Shown here piece by piece: positions 1 through 7,855 of a DNA stretch of 64,000 nt. The stretch's first letter is position 1, and every line of letters begins with the position of its first letter. Origin of the DNA: Fodinibacter sp963811825 (lineage in GTDB: Bacteria; Actinomycetota; Actinomycetes; Actinomycetales; Dermatophilaceae); assembly GCA_963811825.1 (NCBI GenBank), contig CAWESS010000033.1, positions 62,001-126,000 of the forward strand. The letters run 5' to 3'. The position numbers and the translations under genes are program-made. The notes under the pieces were generated by a model that was not told the DNA's origin, made no database searches, and was given only the letters and a program-made list of their open reading frames with translations.

Positions 1-431
1 GACCCCGGTGTACAACGAGCCAGGTGCTGCGCCAACTGGGACGGCTTTCGCGATCGAGCACACGCCGACTGGACGATCTCCAAGGTGATCCAGTTCGTCG
101 TCGCGACACCGACGCCGACGGGCGAGCTCGAGTGGGCGGTCACGACCGGTGGCCACCGGGCTCGACGCTGAACAAGCCGCACACCGTGAAGCTCAAGCTC
201 GTCAAGAAGCCGCTGACACGAAGAAGTCGACCAACAACGACGTCGTTCTCGGTCCAGGTCGACGGCAAGCCGGTCAAGAACACCACGTTCGAGGCCTACT
301 ACGACGCGCAACACGGCGAGGCGAACTACCAGACCGACACGCTGCTGTTCCGCCTCAGCGGCACCGCGCATGACGCAGCTCCGTCCGGCACGGGCCTGCT
401 GATCGACGACGTCACCATCGCGACCTCCTGA
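1..431 (+). CDS. 3' end of an uncharacterised protein, frameshifted, cut by window start
   Basis: Only the C-terminal part lies in the window. Frame 1 reads plausibly as protein up to about position 165 (an Asn-Trp-Asp-Gly stretch, then a Thr/Pro-rich segment), and frame 3 reads plausibly from about 250 to the TGA at 429-431 (SVQVDGKPVKNTTFEAYY, ending LLIDDVTIATS). Between them a short frame-2 stretch (DTKKSTNNDVV) fits best, so at least two or three single-base indels break the gene. The alternating polar/hydrophobic pattern and the LLIDDV ending resemble beta-sandwich carbohydrate-binding or extracellular domains. That is a weak inference and no family is assigned. Confidence 0.5.
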   Translation, partial: PRCTTSQVLRQLGRLSRSSTRRLDDLQGDPVRRRDTDADGRARVGGHDRWPPGSTLNKPHTVKLKLVKKPLTRRSRPTTTSFSVQVDGKPVKNTTFEAYYDAQHGEANYQTDTLLFRLSGTAHDAAPSGTGLLIDDVTIATS

Positions 432-456
432 CCCCAGCGCACCATCTCGCAAGCAG

Positions 457-490
457 GGGAGGGTCCAGCCCGCTCGGGTTGAGCCCTCCC
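457..490 (+). terminator. GC-rich hairpin after the first gene
   Basis: GGGAGGG at 457-463 pairs with CCCTCCC at 484-490, and the inner CAGCCC/GGGTTG segments extend the stem to a short GCTC loop. It lies 25 bases after the stop at 429-431 and before the next gene. There is no U-tract, so it is a terminator-like hairpin of the kind common in high-GC actinomycetes. Confidence 0.55.
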
Positions 491-539
491 ATCTGTCGCG
501 CCCGAGCCCGGGTGCGACATCCTTGACCGAGGAAAACCC

Positions 540-1067
540 GTGCCCCGCATCCACATCGACACCAGCGCCTTGACCTATCCATGGTTCTGGATCCCCGAGC
601 ACCTGCCGCATTTCGTCGACGGGTCGGTTCCCGGGGGCGTGCAGCTCGACCTCGCCGCGGGCGAGTACGCGGTGCAGCAGACCCGCGAGCGCGCCTCCGA
701 CCTCCGCTTCCGGGTGACGCCCCACGGCACCGTGGACTTCGCACCGGACGTCGATCACCTCCTGTGCGGCCGAGGAACCTCGACGCTCCACGTCCTCGGC
801 GTCCCGGTCGTCCTCGACCCGCGTCAAACCGGGTGCCCGCTGCTCCCCATGTGGGGCGGGTGCCGCGAGCCGATCGGACCTCGGGCGGCAACCGTGCAGA
901 TGCCGCCCGGCCAGGCGTACACGCTGCGGATCGGCCTGGTGCCGAACGAGGTCCTCGAGTTCAGCGTGCGGCCGGACGGGGTCGTCGACTACGGACCGGA
1001 GTACGAGCACGCGCTGTCTGGCCGCGGGACTTCCTGCCTCACGGTCGACCTCGCCAACGGCGACTGA
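540..1067 (+). CDS. Hypothetical protein with two internal repeats
   Basis: A 175-residue protein starting at a GTG preceded by GAGG at 529-532. I do not recognise a named family. It is built of two copies of a beta-rich unit of about 55 residues. Residues ~35-95 run from VQLDLAAGEY through VTPHGTVDFAPD to LLCGRGTSTLHV. Residues ~120-173 run from VQMPPGQAYT through VRPDGVVDYGPE to ALSGRGTSCLTV. Both end in (C/S)GRGTS-x-L. There is no signal peptide or membrane segment, so it is probably cytoplasmic. Function is unknown. Confidence 0.7.
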   Translation: MPRIHIDTSALTYPWFWIPEHLPHFVDGSVPGGVQLDLAAGEYAVQQTRERASDLRFRVTPHGTVDFAPDVDHLLCGRGTSTLHVLGVPVVLDPRQTGCPLLPMWGGCREPIGPRAATVQMPPGQAYTLRIGLVPNEVLEFSVRPDGVVDYGPEYEHALSGRGTSCLTVDLANGD

Positions 1068-1088
1068 CCCAGCGCGCCGAAGTCGTTC

Positions 1089-1124
1089 AACCGTAGGTTG
1101 TGGGTTCGAGCCCCACGGGGCCCA
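1089..1124 (+). tRNA. tRNA 3' fragment (T-arm plus 3' acceptor strand)
   Basis: GTGGG-TTCGAGC-CCCAC forms a perfect T-arm (100-116). It is followed by a seven-base acceptor strand GGGGCCC (117-123), then A and CC. Just upstream is what looks like the 3' side of an anticodon arm (AACCGTAGG). No matching 5' acceptor strand (GGGCCCC-like), D-arm or complete anticodon arm is found in the preceding 100 bases. This is therefore a truncated tRNA, of the kind left at integration sites, rather than a working gene. The amino acid cannot be assigned. Confidence 0.6.
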
Positions 1125-1151
1125 CCGAGCGGTTCGATCTCCCCGCCTGCG

Positions 1152-1343
1152 CTACTCCGCCGGGCCGCGGCGGCTTCGGACGATCAGCGCCACGCCGAGG
1201 ATCGCCACGATCGGGCCGAGGATCGCCCACAGCGTCACCCCGCTCATGGCGCTCCCACCCAGGACGTTGACGCCCTGGAGGAACCACACGAGGCCCATGA
1301 AGACCAGGACACCACCGAGGACAGTTGCGACGGGCCGGCTCAT
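1152..1343 (-). CDS. Small two-helix membrane protein
   Basis: A 63-residue protein read from ATG 1341-1343. Two hydrophobic helices (about residues 5-22 and 32-53) flank a short polar loop, and the tail is basic (RSRRGPAE). It resembles the short integral membrane proteins of unknown function common in Actinomycetota. A longer frame exists upstream, but its translation there looks non-coding. Function is unknown. Confidence 0.6.
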   Translation of the reverse strand: MSRPVATVLGGVLVFMGLVWFLQGVNVLGGSAMSGVTLWAILGPIVAILGVALIVRSRRGPAE

Positions 1344-1430
1344 GCACGCAGGGTAGCCGTGGTCACGCCCGCCGAGCTCGACCCGGCCCGCGCCGAGCAG
1401 CAGCGGTACCGGCGCGGGCACGGCATCCGG

Positions 1431-2474
1431 TCAGAGGCGGACGACCATCTTCCCGGTGTTCTCACCGCGCAGCACTCCGAGGAACGCGTCGACGGCGTGG
1501 TCGATGCCGTCGACGAAGGTCTCGCGTGACTGCAGCTCCCCCGATGCCAGCCAGCCGGCTGCCCGCCCGGCGTACTCGCCGGCGAGGTCGTAGTGGTCAC
1601 CGACGAGGAAGCCCTGGATGCGGCCGCGGGTCTGGATCAGGCGGGCGAGGTTGCGCGGGCCCGGTGACGCCTCGGTGTCGTTGTAGACCGAGATCATCCC
1701 GCAGACGGCGATGCGGCCGCCGAGCCGGAGCGAGCCGATGGCCGCCTCGAGGTGCTCGCCCCCGACGTTGTCGAAGTAGACGTCGATGCCGTCGGGCGCC
1801 GCCTCGCGCAGCTGCCGCGAGACCGGCCCGTCCTTGTAGTCGAAGGCCGCGTCGAAGCCGAGGTCCTCGACGACGTGGCGCACCTTCTCGGGCGAACCGG
1901 CGCTGCCGATGACGCGGCTCGCGCCGAGCGCCTTGGCGATCTGCCCGACCGCGCTGCCCACGGCACCAGCGGCACCCGAGACGAACACGACGTCGCCGGG
2001 CTTGATCTCGGCGATGCGGGTGAGCCCGACGTAGGCCGTGAGCCCCGTCATGCCGAGCACCCCGAGGTAGGCCGAGTCGGGCGCGACGGGGTCGACCTTG
2101 CGACCTGCCGTGGCGTCGAGCACGGCGACCTCGCGCCAGCCGAGGCCGTGGAGCACGTGGTCACCGACGGCGAACCCCTCGGCGCGGGACTCCTCGACCA
2201 CACCGACCGCTCCGCCGGTCATGGCCTCGCCGAGGCCGTAGGGCGCGGCGTAGGACTTGGCGGCGCTCATCCGGCCGCGCATGTACGGGTCGACCGACAT
2301 GACGGTGTTGCGCACGCGGACCTGGCCCTCCGCGAGGTCAGGCACCTGGCTCTCGACGACCTCGAAGTCGGCGGGTGTCGGCCAGCCCACGGGACGGGAG
2401 ACGAGCCGCACCTCGCGCGGGGCGGGGGCGTCCGGGGTGTCGTTCGGGGTGGTGGGGGTCGTGCTGTCGGTCAT
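1431..2474 (-). CDS. NADP-dependent MDR oxidoreductase (CurA/alkenal reductase-like)
   Basis: A 347-residue zinc-free medium-chain dehydrogenase/reductase of the leukotriene B4 12-hydroxydehydrogenase / curcumin reductase CurA group. These enzymes reduce alpha,beta-unsaturated carbonyls or quinones with NADPH. The N-terminal half holds the PxSVDPYMRGRMS substrate-domain motif. The middle has the nucleotide-binding AAGAVGSAVGQIAK loop, followed by GSAGSPEK and the FDNVGGEHLEAA segment typical of the group. The start is ATG 2472-2474 because AGGAAGG lies just upstream on the minus strand. Aldehyde or electrophile detoxification is likely, which fits an OhrR-like sensor near by. Confidence 0.88.
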   Translation of the reverse strand: MTDSTTPTTPNDTPDAPAPREVRLVSRPVGWPTPADFEVVESQVPDLAEGQVRVRNTVMSVDPYMRGRMSAAKSYAAPYGLGEAMTGGAVGVVEESRAEGFAVGDHVLHGLGWREVAVLDATAGRKVDPVAPDSAYLGVLGMTGLTAYVGLTRIAEIKPGDVVFVSGAAGAVGSAVGQIAKALGASRVIGSAGSPEKVRHVVEDLGFDAAFDYKDGPVSRQLREAAPDGIDVYFDNVGGEHLEAAIGSLRLGGRIAVCGMISVYNDTEASPGPRNLARLIQTRGRIQGFLVGDHYDLAGEYAGRAAGWLASGELQSRETFVDGIDHAVDAFLGVLRGENTGKMVVRL

Positions 2475-2820
2475 GGCGACCTTCCTGTCGACGTCGATGT
2501 GCACCGAGTCGGTCCAACCGCGAGAGCGTGCCCGCGTATGCCGTGACCCACGACACCGCGGGGTGCGAGCGCGCTTCAGCCGTGCGCCTCGTGCGCACTC
2601 GGTCGGATGCCGTCGTCAGGCCCGGGTGGACCGCCGGCTTCGCGCTCGACGCGGAGGCGCGGGCCGCTGCGACCTTCGCCTCGCGCTGCCGCACGAGCCG
2701 CGCCTGCGGGTCGGCCTCGGTGCCGAGCTGGGCCGGGCCGAAGACGTGCAGCCCCGCGTACTTGATGCGCCACATGATCCGGTAGCCCAGCGAGAGCCCT
2801 TCGCGATCTGCCCTGGCCAT
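2338..2820 (-). CDS. Small conserved protein, C-terminal part doubtful
   Basis: The first ~60 residues (SLGYRIMWRIKYAGLHVFGPAQLG, then ADPQARLVRQREAKVAAARA) look like a genuine short actinobacterial protein with a basic, coiled-coil-like end. The open frame then runs on as Arg-rich nonsense into the MDR oxidoreductase gene, overlapping it by about 137 bases. An indel or assembly error near 2600-2650 is likely, and frames ending at 2616 or 2576 would give a normal 65-80 residue protein. It is divergent from the OhrR-like regulator and is a plausible target. Function is unknown. Confidence 0.5.
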   Translation of the reverse strand: MARADREGLSLGYRIMWRIKYAGLHVFGPAQLGTEADPQARLVRQREAKVAAARASASSAKPAVHPGLTTASDRVRTRRTAEARSHPAVSWVTAYAGTLSRLDRLGAHRRRQEGRHDRQHDPHHPERHPGRPRPARGAARLPSRGLADTRRLRGRREPGA

Positions 2821-2828
2821 GTCATCCT

Positions 2829-2872
2829 CCGTTATAGTTCGTCCACTAAGTATTCGTGCCCTAAGTTACCGC
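2829..2872. promoter_or_regulatory. Divergent promoter/operator region of the OhrR-like regulator
   Basis: The region between the two divergent starts is AT-rich for this genome. CTAAGT occurs twice, 15 bases apart (CTAAGT-N9-CTAAGT, about 2850-2870). TATAAC, read on the minus strand at 2832-2837, is a good -10 for the leftward gene. The repeat is a candidate binding site for the adjacent MarR-family protein. Confidence 0.4.
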
Positions 2873-2886
2873 GGAGAGCCCGTAGG

Positions 2887-3399
2887 ATGGAAATCGTGAG
2901 CGCAGCCACCCCCCGTGAGTCGGTCGACACGACCCCGGATGCCGGCGACCTCCTCGCGCTCGACCGCCAGGTCTGCTTCGCCCTCGCCGTGGCCTCGCGC
3001 ACCGTCATCGGGCTCTACCGGCCACTCCTCGAGCCGATGGGGCTGACCCACCCGCAGTACCTCGTGATGCTCGCCCTCTGGGAGACCGAGCCGCTGCGGG
3101 TCTCCGAGCTCGCCGACCGACTGAGCCTGGAGCCGGCGACCCTCTCCCCGCTCCTCAAGCGCCTCGAGGCGGGTGGGTTCGTCGTGCGCGACCGCGACCC
3201 CCTCGACGACCGCGCTCTCGCCGTGAGCCTCACCCCCGCTGGCCGCCGCCTGCGCCGTCGCGCCGAACGCATCCCCCCGGCGATCATCGCCCAGCTCGGC
3301 ATGGAGGTCTGCGAGCTCGAGGACATCCGCGACCGCCTGACCACCCTCATCGACGCGACGCGCTCATCCTGGGAGCAGGGGGGCCAACCGCGCGGTTGA
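2887..3399 (+). CDS. MarR family regulator, OhrR-like
   Basis: A 170-residue winged-helix repressor. LDRQVCFALAVASRTVIGLY near the N-terminus matches the OhrR pattern in which a single Cys (here Cys30) is oxidised by organic hydroperoxides, releasing the repressor. The wHTH core follows (VSELADRLSLEPATLSPLLKRLEAGGFVVRDRD). ATG 2887 or GTG 2896 could be the start; an AGGA at 2884-2887 favours the latter slightly. No ohr peroxidase gene is next to it, so the neighbouring divergent gene and the MDR oxidoreductase are the likely targets. Confidence 0.85.
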   Translation: MEIVSAATPRESVDTTPDAGDLLALDRQVCFALAVASRTVIGLYRPLLEPMGLTHPQYLVMLALWETEPLRVSELADRLSLEPATLSPLLKRLEAGGFVVRDRDPLDDRALAVSLTPAGRRLRRRAERIPPAIIAQLGMEVCELEDIRDRLTTLIDATRSSWEQGGQPRG

Positions 3400-3516
3400 G
3401 CGCGCCCCTGACACCCCTCGACACCCACGCCCTCATCTGGGCACTGACCGACCCGGCCGCTGCCCCACCGCTGCGCCGATGCGGGCGAATGGATACCCCG
3501 CCCGTACCCTCGAGCC

Positions 3517-4974
3517 GTGGATGAACAGCCCAGCGGGATCGACCCGGACGACCTCGCGACCACCCTGCGGGTCCTCGACGAGCTCACCACCCTGGCCCCG
3601 GGCCACCCGGACATCCACGTGGTCAAGCAGGCGACCGGGCGCATGTACCGCAGGATCCGCAAGACCCGTCGTGCCGACGCCCGCCGACCCCAGCAGGAGG
3701 CCGACGCCGCAGTGCTCGCCAGCACCGCCACCGGCTCGGCGATGCGCATCGACGACGAGACGCGCGGCATCCCCCTCGTCTCCACCGCCCAGGGCGCGTA
3801 TGCCGGCGAGCTGAGCACCGCGCGCGGGTGCTACATCTGCCACGCCGACTACACGCTGGTCGACGCGTTCTACCACTGGCTCTGCCCGGCCTGTGCCGCC
3901 ATGTCGCACGCCAAGCGCGACCAGCGCACCGACCTCACCGGACGCCGCGCGCTGCTCACCGGGGGTCGCGCCAAGATCGGCATGTACATCGCGCTGATGC
4001 TGCTGCGCGATGGCGCGCACCTCACCGTGACGACTCGTTTCCCGCGCGACGCCGTCCGCCGGTTCACCGAGCTGGCCGACAGCCCCGAGTGGATCGACCG
4101 GCTCAAGATCGTCGGGATCGACCTGCGCGACCCCACCCAGGTCATCGCGCTCGCCGAAGACGTCGCCGCCGCCGGGCCCCTGGACATCCTCATCAACAAC
4201 GCCGCCCAGACGGTGCGCCGGAGCCCGGGCGCCTACTCCCACCTGGTGCAGGGCGAGTCCGAGCCGTTGGACACTCACGGCCCGTTGCCCGAGCTGGTGA
4301 CCTTCGACCGGATCAGCGAGGCGCACCCCGCCGCGCTGCTCGGATCGCTGGCGCAGCACCCCGTGGCCCACGCCGAGCTCGACGCCGCGTCCATGACCCG
4401 GCTGGCACTCAACGCCGGACACGCCAGCCTGCAGGCGCACGTCGCTGGCACTGCCATCGACGCGGGCGGGCTGCTTCCCGACCTGCACCACACCAACTCC
4501 TGGACCCAGACCGTGGGGGAGGTCGACCCGCTGGAGCTGCTCGAGGTGCAGCTCTGCAACTCCACGGCCCCGTTCCTCCTGGTGTCCAGGCTCCGCCCGT
4601 CGCTGGCGGCCTCGAGCGCACGGCGCACGTATGTCGTCAACGTGTCGGCGATGGAGGGCCAGTTCTCGCGACGCTACAAGGGCGCCGGACACCCGCACAC
4701 CAACATGGCCAAGGCGGCCCTCAACATGCTCACCCGGACCAGCGCCGCCGAGATGCTCGAGACCGACGGCATCCTGATGACTGCGGTCGACACCGGCTGG
4801 ATCACCGACGAACGACCCCACGACGACAAGCTGCGGATCGCCGCCGAAGGGTGGCACGCACCCCTGGACCTCGTGGACGGAGCCGCCCGCGTCTACGACC
4901 CGATCGTGCGGGGCGAGGCCGGCGAGGACCTGCACGGTGTCTTCCTGAAGAACTTCGCCCCGCACCCCTGGTGA
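3517..4974 (+). CDS. SDR family oxidoreductase with N-terminal zinc ribbon
   Basis: A 485-residue protein starting at GTG 3517. Residues 1-100 are helical and unassigned. Cys105-x2-Cys108 and Cys123-x2-Cys126 form a four-cysteine zinc ribbon (GCYICHADYT, LCPACAAM). A short-chain dehydrogenase domain then runs to the end: TGGRAKIGMYIAL in place of the usual TGxxxGIG cofactor loop, ILINNAAQTV (NNAA motif), and a catalytic-like VVNVSAMEGQFSRRYKG-x6-HTNMAKAALNML, where the usual YxxxK has become H-T-N-M-x-K. The fusion and the altered catalytic motif suggest an unusual SDR. The substrate is unknown. It stands 26 bases before the transglutaminase gene and is probably co-transcribed with it. Confidence 0.8.
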   Translation: MDEQPSGIDPDDLATTLRVLDELTTLAPGHPDIHVVKQATGRMYRRIRKTRRADARRPQQEADAAVLASTATGSAMRIDDETRGIPLVSTAQGAYAGELSTARGCYICHADYTLVDAFYHWLCPACAAMSHAKRDQRTDLTGRRALLTGGRAKIGMYIALMLLRDGAHLTVTTRFPRDAVRRFTELADSPEWIDRLKIVGIDLRDPTQVIALAEDVAAAGPLDILINNAAQTVRRSPGAYSHLVQGESEPLDTHGPLPELVTFDRISEAHPAALLGSLAQHPVAHAELDAASMTRLALNAGHASLQAHVAGTAIDAGGLLPDLHHTNSWTQTVGEVDPLELLEVQLCNSTAPFLLVSRLRPSLAASSARRTYVVNVSAMEGQFSRRYKGAGHPHTNMAKAALNMLTRTSAAEMLETDGILMTAVDTGWITDERPHDDKLRIAAEGWHAPLDLVDGAARVYDPIVRGEAGEDLHGVFLKNFAPHPW

Positions 4975-5000
4975 CGAACCCCTACTCCCCGGAGGCAACC

Positions 5001-5822
5001 ATGCCCAACCAGCCGACCGAATCCGCGACGATTCGCACCCTGCTCGTCATCCCCGTCGAGGTCGCCGGCCGTCTCGCGGTGTCCGTCGCCGCAGCCGACC
5101 TCGGGGCGAGCACCGAGACGCTGACGCTCACGGCATCCGACGGGAGTGCGGTGCCCCACCGGGAGGTGACGCTCGACCGCGGCATGCGCCTGCACGTCAT
5201 CGACGCTCCGCAGGGCGAGGTCACGCTGACGTACGACGCGACGGTCGCGCTCACCGCGGCTGAGCCCGAGCGGGTCAGCGACGCCGACGCGTTCACCTAC
5301 ATCCTGCCCAGCCGCTACTGCCCGAGCGACCGGCTCACCGGCCTCGCGAACACCGAGTTCGGGCACATCGAGGCGGATGCCGTGCGGGCGCGACGGATCG
5401 TCTCGTGGGTGCACGAGCGGCTGTCCTACGAGCCGGGAACCACGACGTCCACCGATGACGCGCTCACGCCGCTGCTCGGTGGCCTCGGGGTGTGCCGCGA
5501 CTACGCCCACCTCGTCGTGGCGCTGGCGCGAGCCGTCGGGATGCCGGCCCGCTACGTCTCGGTGTACGCGCCGGGTCTGTCGCCGATGGACGCGCACGCC
5601 GTCGTCGAGATCGGCGTCGACGGGACGTGGTTCGTCTTCGACGCGACCCGACTCGCGCCGCGCAGGTCGATGGTGCGCATCGGCACCGGCCGGGATGCCG
5701 CGGACGTCGCCATCCTCAGCAGCCTCGGCGGGGTGAGCGGGCTGACCTACTTCGAGGTCACGGCCACCGCGTCACCGGTGCTGCCCGACGAGGACCCGGA
5801 CGAGCTCGTCACCCTCGGCTAG
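5001..5822 (+). CDS. Transglutaminase-like cysteine protease/peptidase
   Basis: A 273-residue protein with start ATG 5001, preceded by GGAGG at 4991. Residues 1-95 form a beta-rich N-terminal part. The transglutaminase core has the triad Cys165 (GVCRDYAHL), His199 (MDAHAVVEI) and Asp214 (WFVFDATR), all present. Proteins of this class in bacteria act as peptidases or amidases in cell-envelope or peptide metabolism. No signal peptide is seen, so it is probably cytoplasmic. The substrate is not known. Confidence 0.85.
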   Translation: MPNQPTESATIRTLLVIPVEVAGRLAVSVAAADLGASTETLTLTASDGSAVPHREVTLDRGMRLHVIDAPQGEVTLTYDATVALTAAEPERVSDADAFTYILPSRYCPSDRLTGLANTEFGHIEADAVRARRIVSWVHERLSYEPGTTTSTDDALTPLLGGLGVCRDYAHLVVALARAVGMPARYVSVYAPGLSPMDAHAVVEIGVDGTWFVFDATRLAPRRSMVRIGTGRDAADVAILSSLGGVSGLTYFEVTATASPVLPDEDPDELVTLG

Positions 5823-7016
5823 AGGTCGAGGGGGGTCGTCAGGGCACCGGTGCAGTGGTAGACGTCGGGCCGGCCGGGCCACACCTGGGTGCCCTGACGC
5901 ATGTCGTCGTCGAGCTCGTTGCGCCAGGCCCCGCGCTCGTCGATGAAGTACCGGGCGGCGTGGTCCCAGAGGCGGCGGTACCAGCCCTCCCAGTGTGGTC
6001 CCCCGTGCGGCGCAGCAGGAACGCCGACGCCTGGATGCCCTCGCAGATCGGCCAGTGCAGCCGCACGTCCGCGACCGCGTCTCCGTCCCAGTCGACGGTG
6101 TAGACCAGCCCCGGGCGACCGTCGACCTCCCAGCCGCCGTCGAGCGCCCGACGGGTCAGGCCCTCGGCGGCCTCGACCAGCCACTCCGGCGACGTCGACG
6201 AGCGGCGACGCGTCGAGCTGCAGCAGGAAGCGCGCCCACTCCAGCGAGTGCCCGAACGTTGCCCCGAACGGGCGGAACGGGTGGTTCGGCTCGTCCCGGT
6301 TGTAGTCGGGAAGCACCTGCCAGTCCGCCGTGAAGTGCTCGGGCAGCAGCCAGTCCTGCTCTCGCGCAGCCCTGTTGATGAGCCGGTCGGCGATGGCCAG
6401 GCCGCGTTCGTGCCACACGGCATCCCCGGTGGCGGTCCCCATCGCGAGGAACGCCTCGAGCCCGTGCATGTTGGCATTGGCACCGCGGTAGTCCTCGGAG
6501 TCCGACCAGTCGGGCGCGAAGGACTCGAGCAGCGTCTGGGTCGACTCGTCCCACAGGCGGGTGTCGATGACCTCCACGACCTGGTCCAGCAACCCGGCCG
6601 CCAGGGGGTGCCCGACCATCATCGCGTTCGCCGACGCCAGCCCGACGTGCACGTGGTCGTAGGTGGCCTTGCGCGTCACCGTGCCCGGCTCGGTGAACCA
6701 GCCACCGTGCTCGGTGTCGGCGTGCAGGCCCACCAGCGATTCGATCGCGTGGTCGAGCAGCTCACCAGAACCCGGGATGCCGTGTCGCACACCGATGGAC
6801 GCGGCGTACGCCATGCGGGCGGTGAGGAAGAGCTGGGGCGGGCGCCCCGGCATCCGAGAGCCGTCGACGTCCTGGTACGCGAACCCGCCCTCCGGCAGGA
6901 TCGACGGCAGCGCGAAGGTCAGCACGTCGGCGAAGCGAGCGTTCAGCCACTCCCGGTGGGCCGGGGTGTCGAGCCAGGAGGGCTCGAGTGGTGCTCGCGG
7001 CGGGCACGGTGTTCAC
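5819..7016 (-). CDS. AGE family epimerase/isomerase, frameshifted
   Basis: N-acylglucosamine 2-epimerase/mannose isomerase-type (alpha/alpha)6 barrel. Matching pieces in order are SWLDTPAHREWLNARFADV, GGFAYQDVDG, RMAYAASIG, GGWFTE, NANMHGLEAFLAM, NHPFRPFGATFGHSLEWARFLL, LHWPICEGIQASAFLLRR and WPGRPDVYHCTGA. They fall in different frames, needing indels near 6990, 6190 and 5998. The last two compensate. The GTG at 7014-7016 overlaps the stop of the mutarotase gene (GTGA), so the two are translationally coupled. It probably interconverts keto and aldo sugars or epimerises them. The ring of His residues expected of an active enzyme is visible. Confidence 0.8.
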
Positions 7017-7850
7017 AGTGACTCCATCTCCAGGCGGTAGGTCAGGGTGTGCGACTCCCCGGGGGCGAGGGGCACGGCGTTCTCGAAGACGTTGGCGCCC
7101 TCGATGCACACGAACTGCGACCAGTCGTCGTCGCCGATGTCCGCGACCTCACGGGCCTTGACGTCCCACGGGTTCCAGACGACGAGGTTCGCGGCACCCT
7201 CGGTCCGGACGACGATCGCGCCGGTCGAGGCCGGGGTCGTGCAGCGTCACCGGGCCGCCGGTGCGAAAGACCGCGTCGGTCTCCCCGGCGAACTCGAGGA
7301 TGCCGTGGTGCACCCGCTCGGCGCCCGTCACCTTGTCGAAGAAGCCCACGCCGTCGAGCCCTTCGACCGCGACCTCGCGCACGTCGCCGACGGCGAGGTA
7401 GGTGTGCAGCGCCTCCTCGATCTCGAAGGGGGTGTCACCGGTGTTCGTCGTCGTGAGCGACACCTCGAGGTGGGCCCCGAAGCGGGACCGCAGCTCGACG
7501 GCATACGGGTACGGCCAGTGCGGCGAGGACACCTCGTCGGACGTGAGCCGGTGCACGAACGTCGCCTCGTCCCCGTCGTCCGTGTGCTCGACGAGCTGCC
7601 AGGGCGCGGTGCGGGCGAAGCCGTGGGCCGGCTCCATCCCGGCCACGCGGCCCGGCCCGAACCACGGCCAGCACACGGGGATGCCGGCCCGGATCGACCG
7701 CCCTTGCGCCAGCCGCACCGCGGTGCTCACGTAGAGGACCGGCTCGGCACCCGCCGGCGCCCACCGGGTCACCTGCGCACCCTGGTCGTGGATCTCGCCG
7801 GTGCACGTGGAGGTGGCGACGACGTGGGGCGGCGGCAGTGCGGCATCCAT
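7013..7850 (-). CDS. D-hexose-6-phosphate mutarotase family protein, frameshifted
   Basis: Aldose 1-epimerase-like beta-sandwich of the YeaD type. Residues seen include IRAGIPVCWPWFGPG, PAHGFARTAPWQL, ALHTYLAVGDV and, after a frameshift near 7240, VVWNPWDVKAREVADIGDDDWSQF followed by VCIEGANVFENAV and HTLTYRLE. The GxPVCWPWFG and HGFAR motifs hold the catalytic region of the family. ATG 7848-7850 is chosen. A TTG at 7857-7859 overlaps the terC stop (TTGA) and is an alternative. It probably interconverts anomers of hexose phosphates and forms an operon with the AGE epimerase. Confidence 0.83.
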
Positions 7851-7855
7851 GGGTG

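Noticed and set aside
1087..1347. Minus-strand ORF ending GPVGLEPTTYG
   Set aside because: This is the well-known spurious translation of the antisense strand of a tRNA 3' end; it also overlaps the small membrane protein gene in another frame.
3433..4998. 521-codon minus-strand ORF opposite the SDR gene
   Set aside because: It mirrors the sense gene in codon phase and has low-complexity Gly/Val/Arg-rich composition with no domain.
3828..5000. Long open frame in front of the transglutaminase start, overlapping the SDR gene
   Set aside because: It is Arg/Pro/His-rich out-of-frame translation of a GC-rich gene; the real start is ATG 5001 with an SD.
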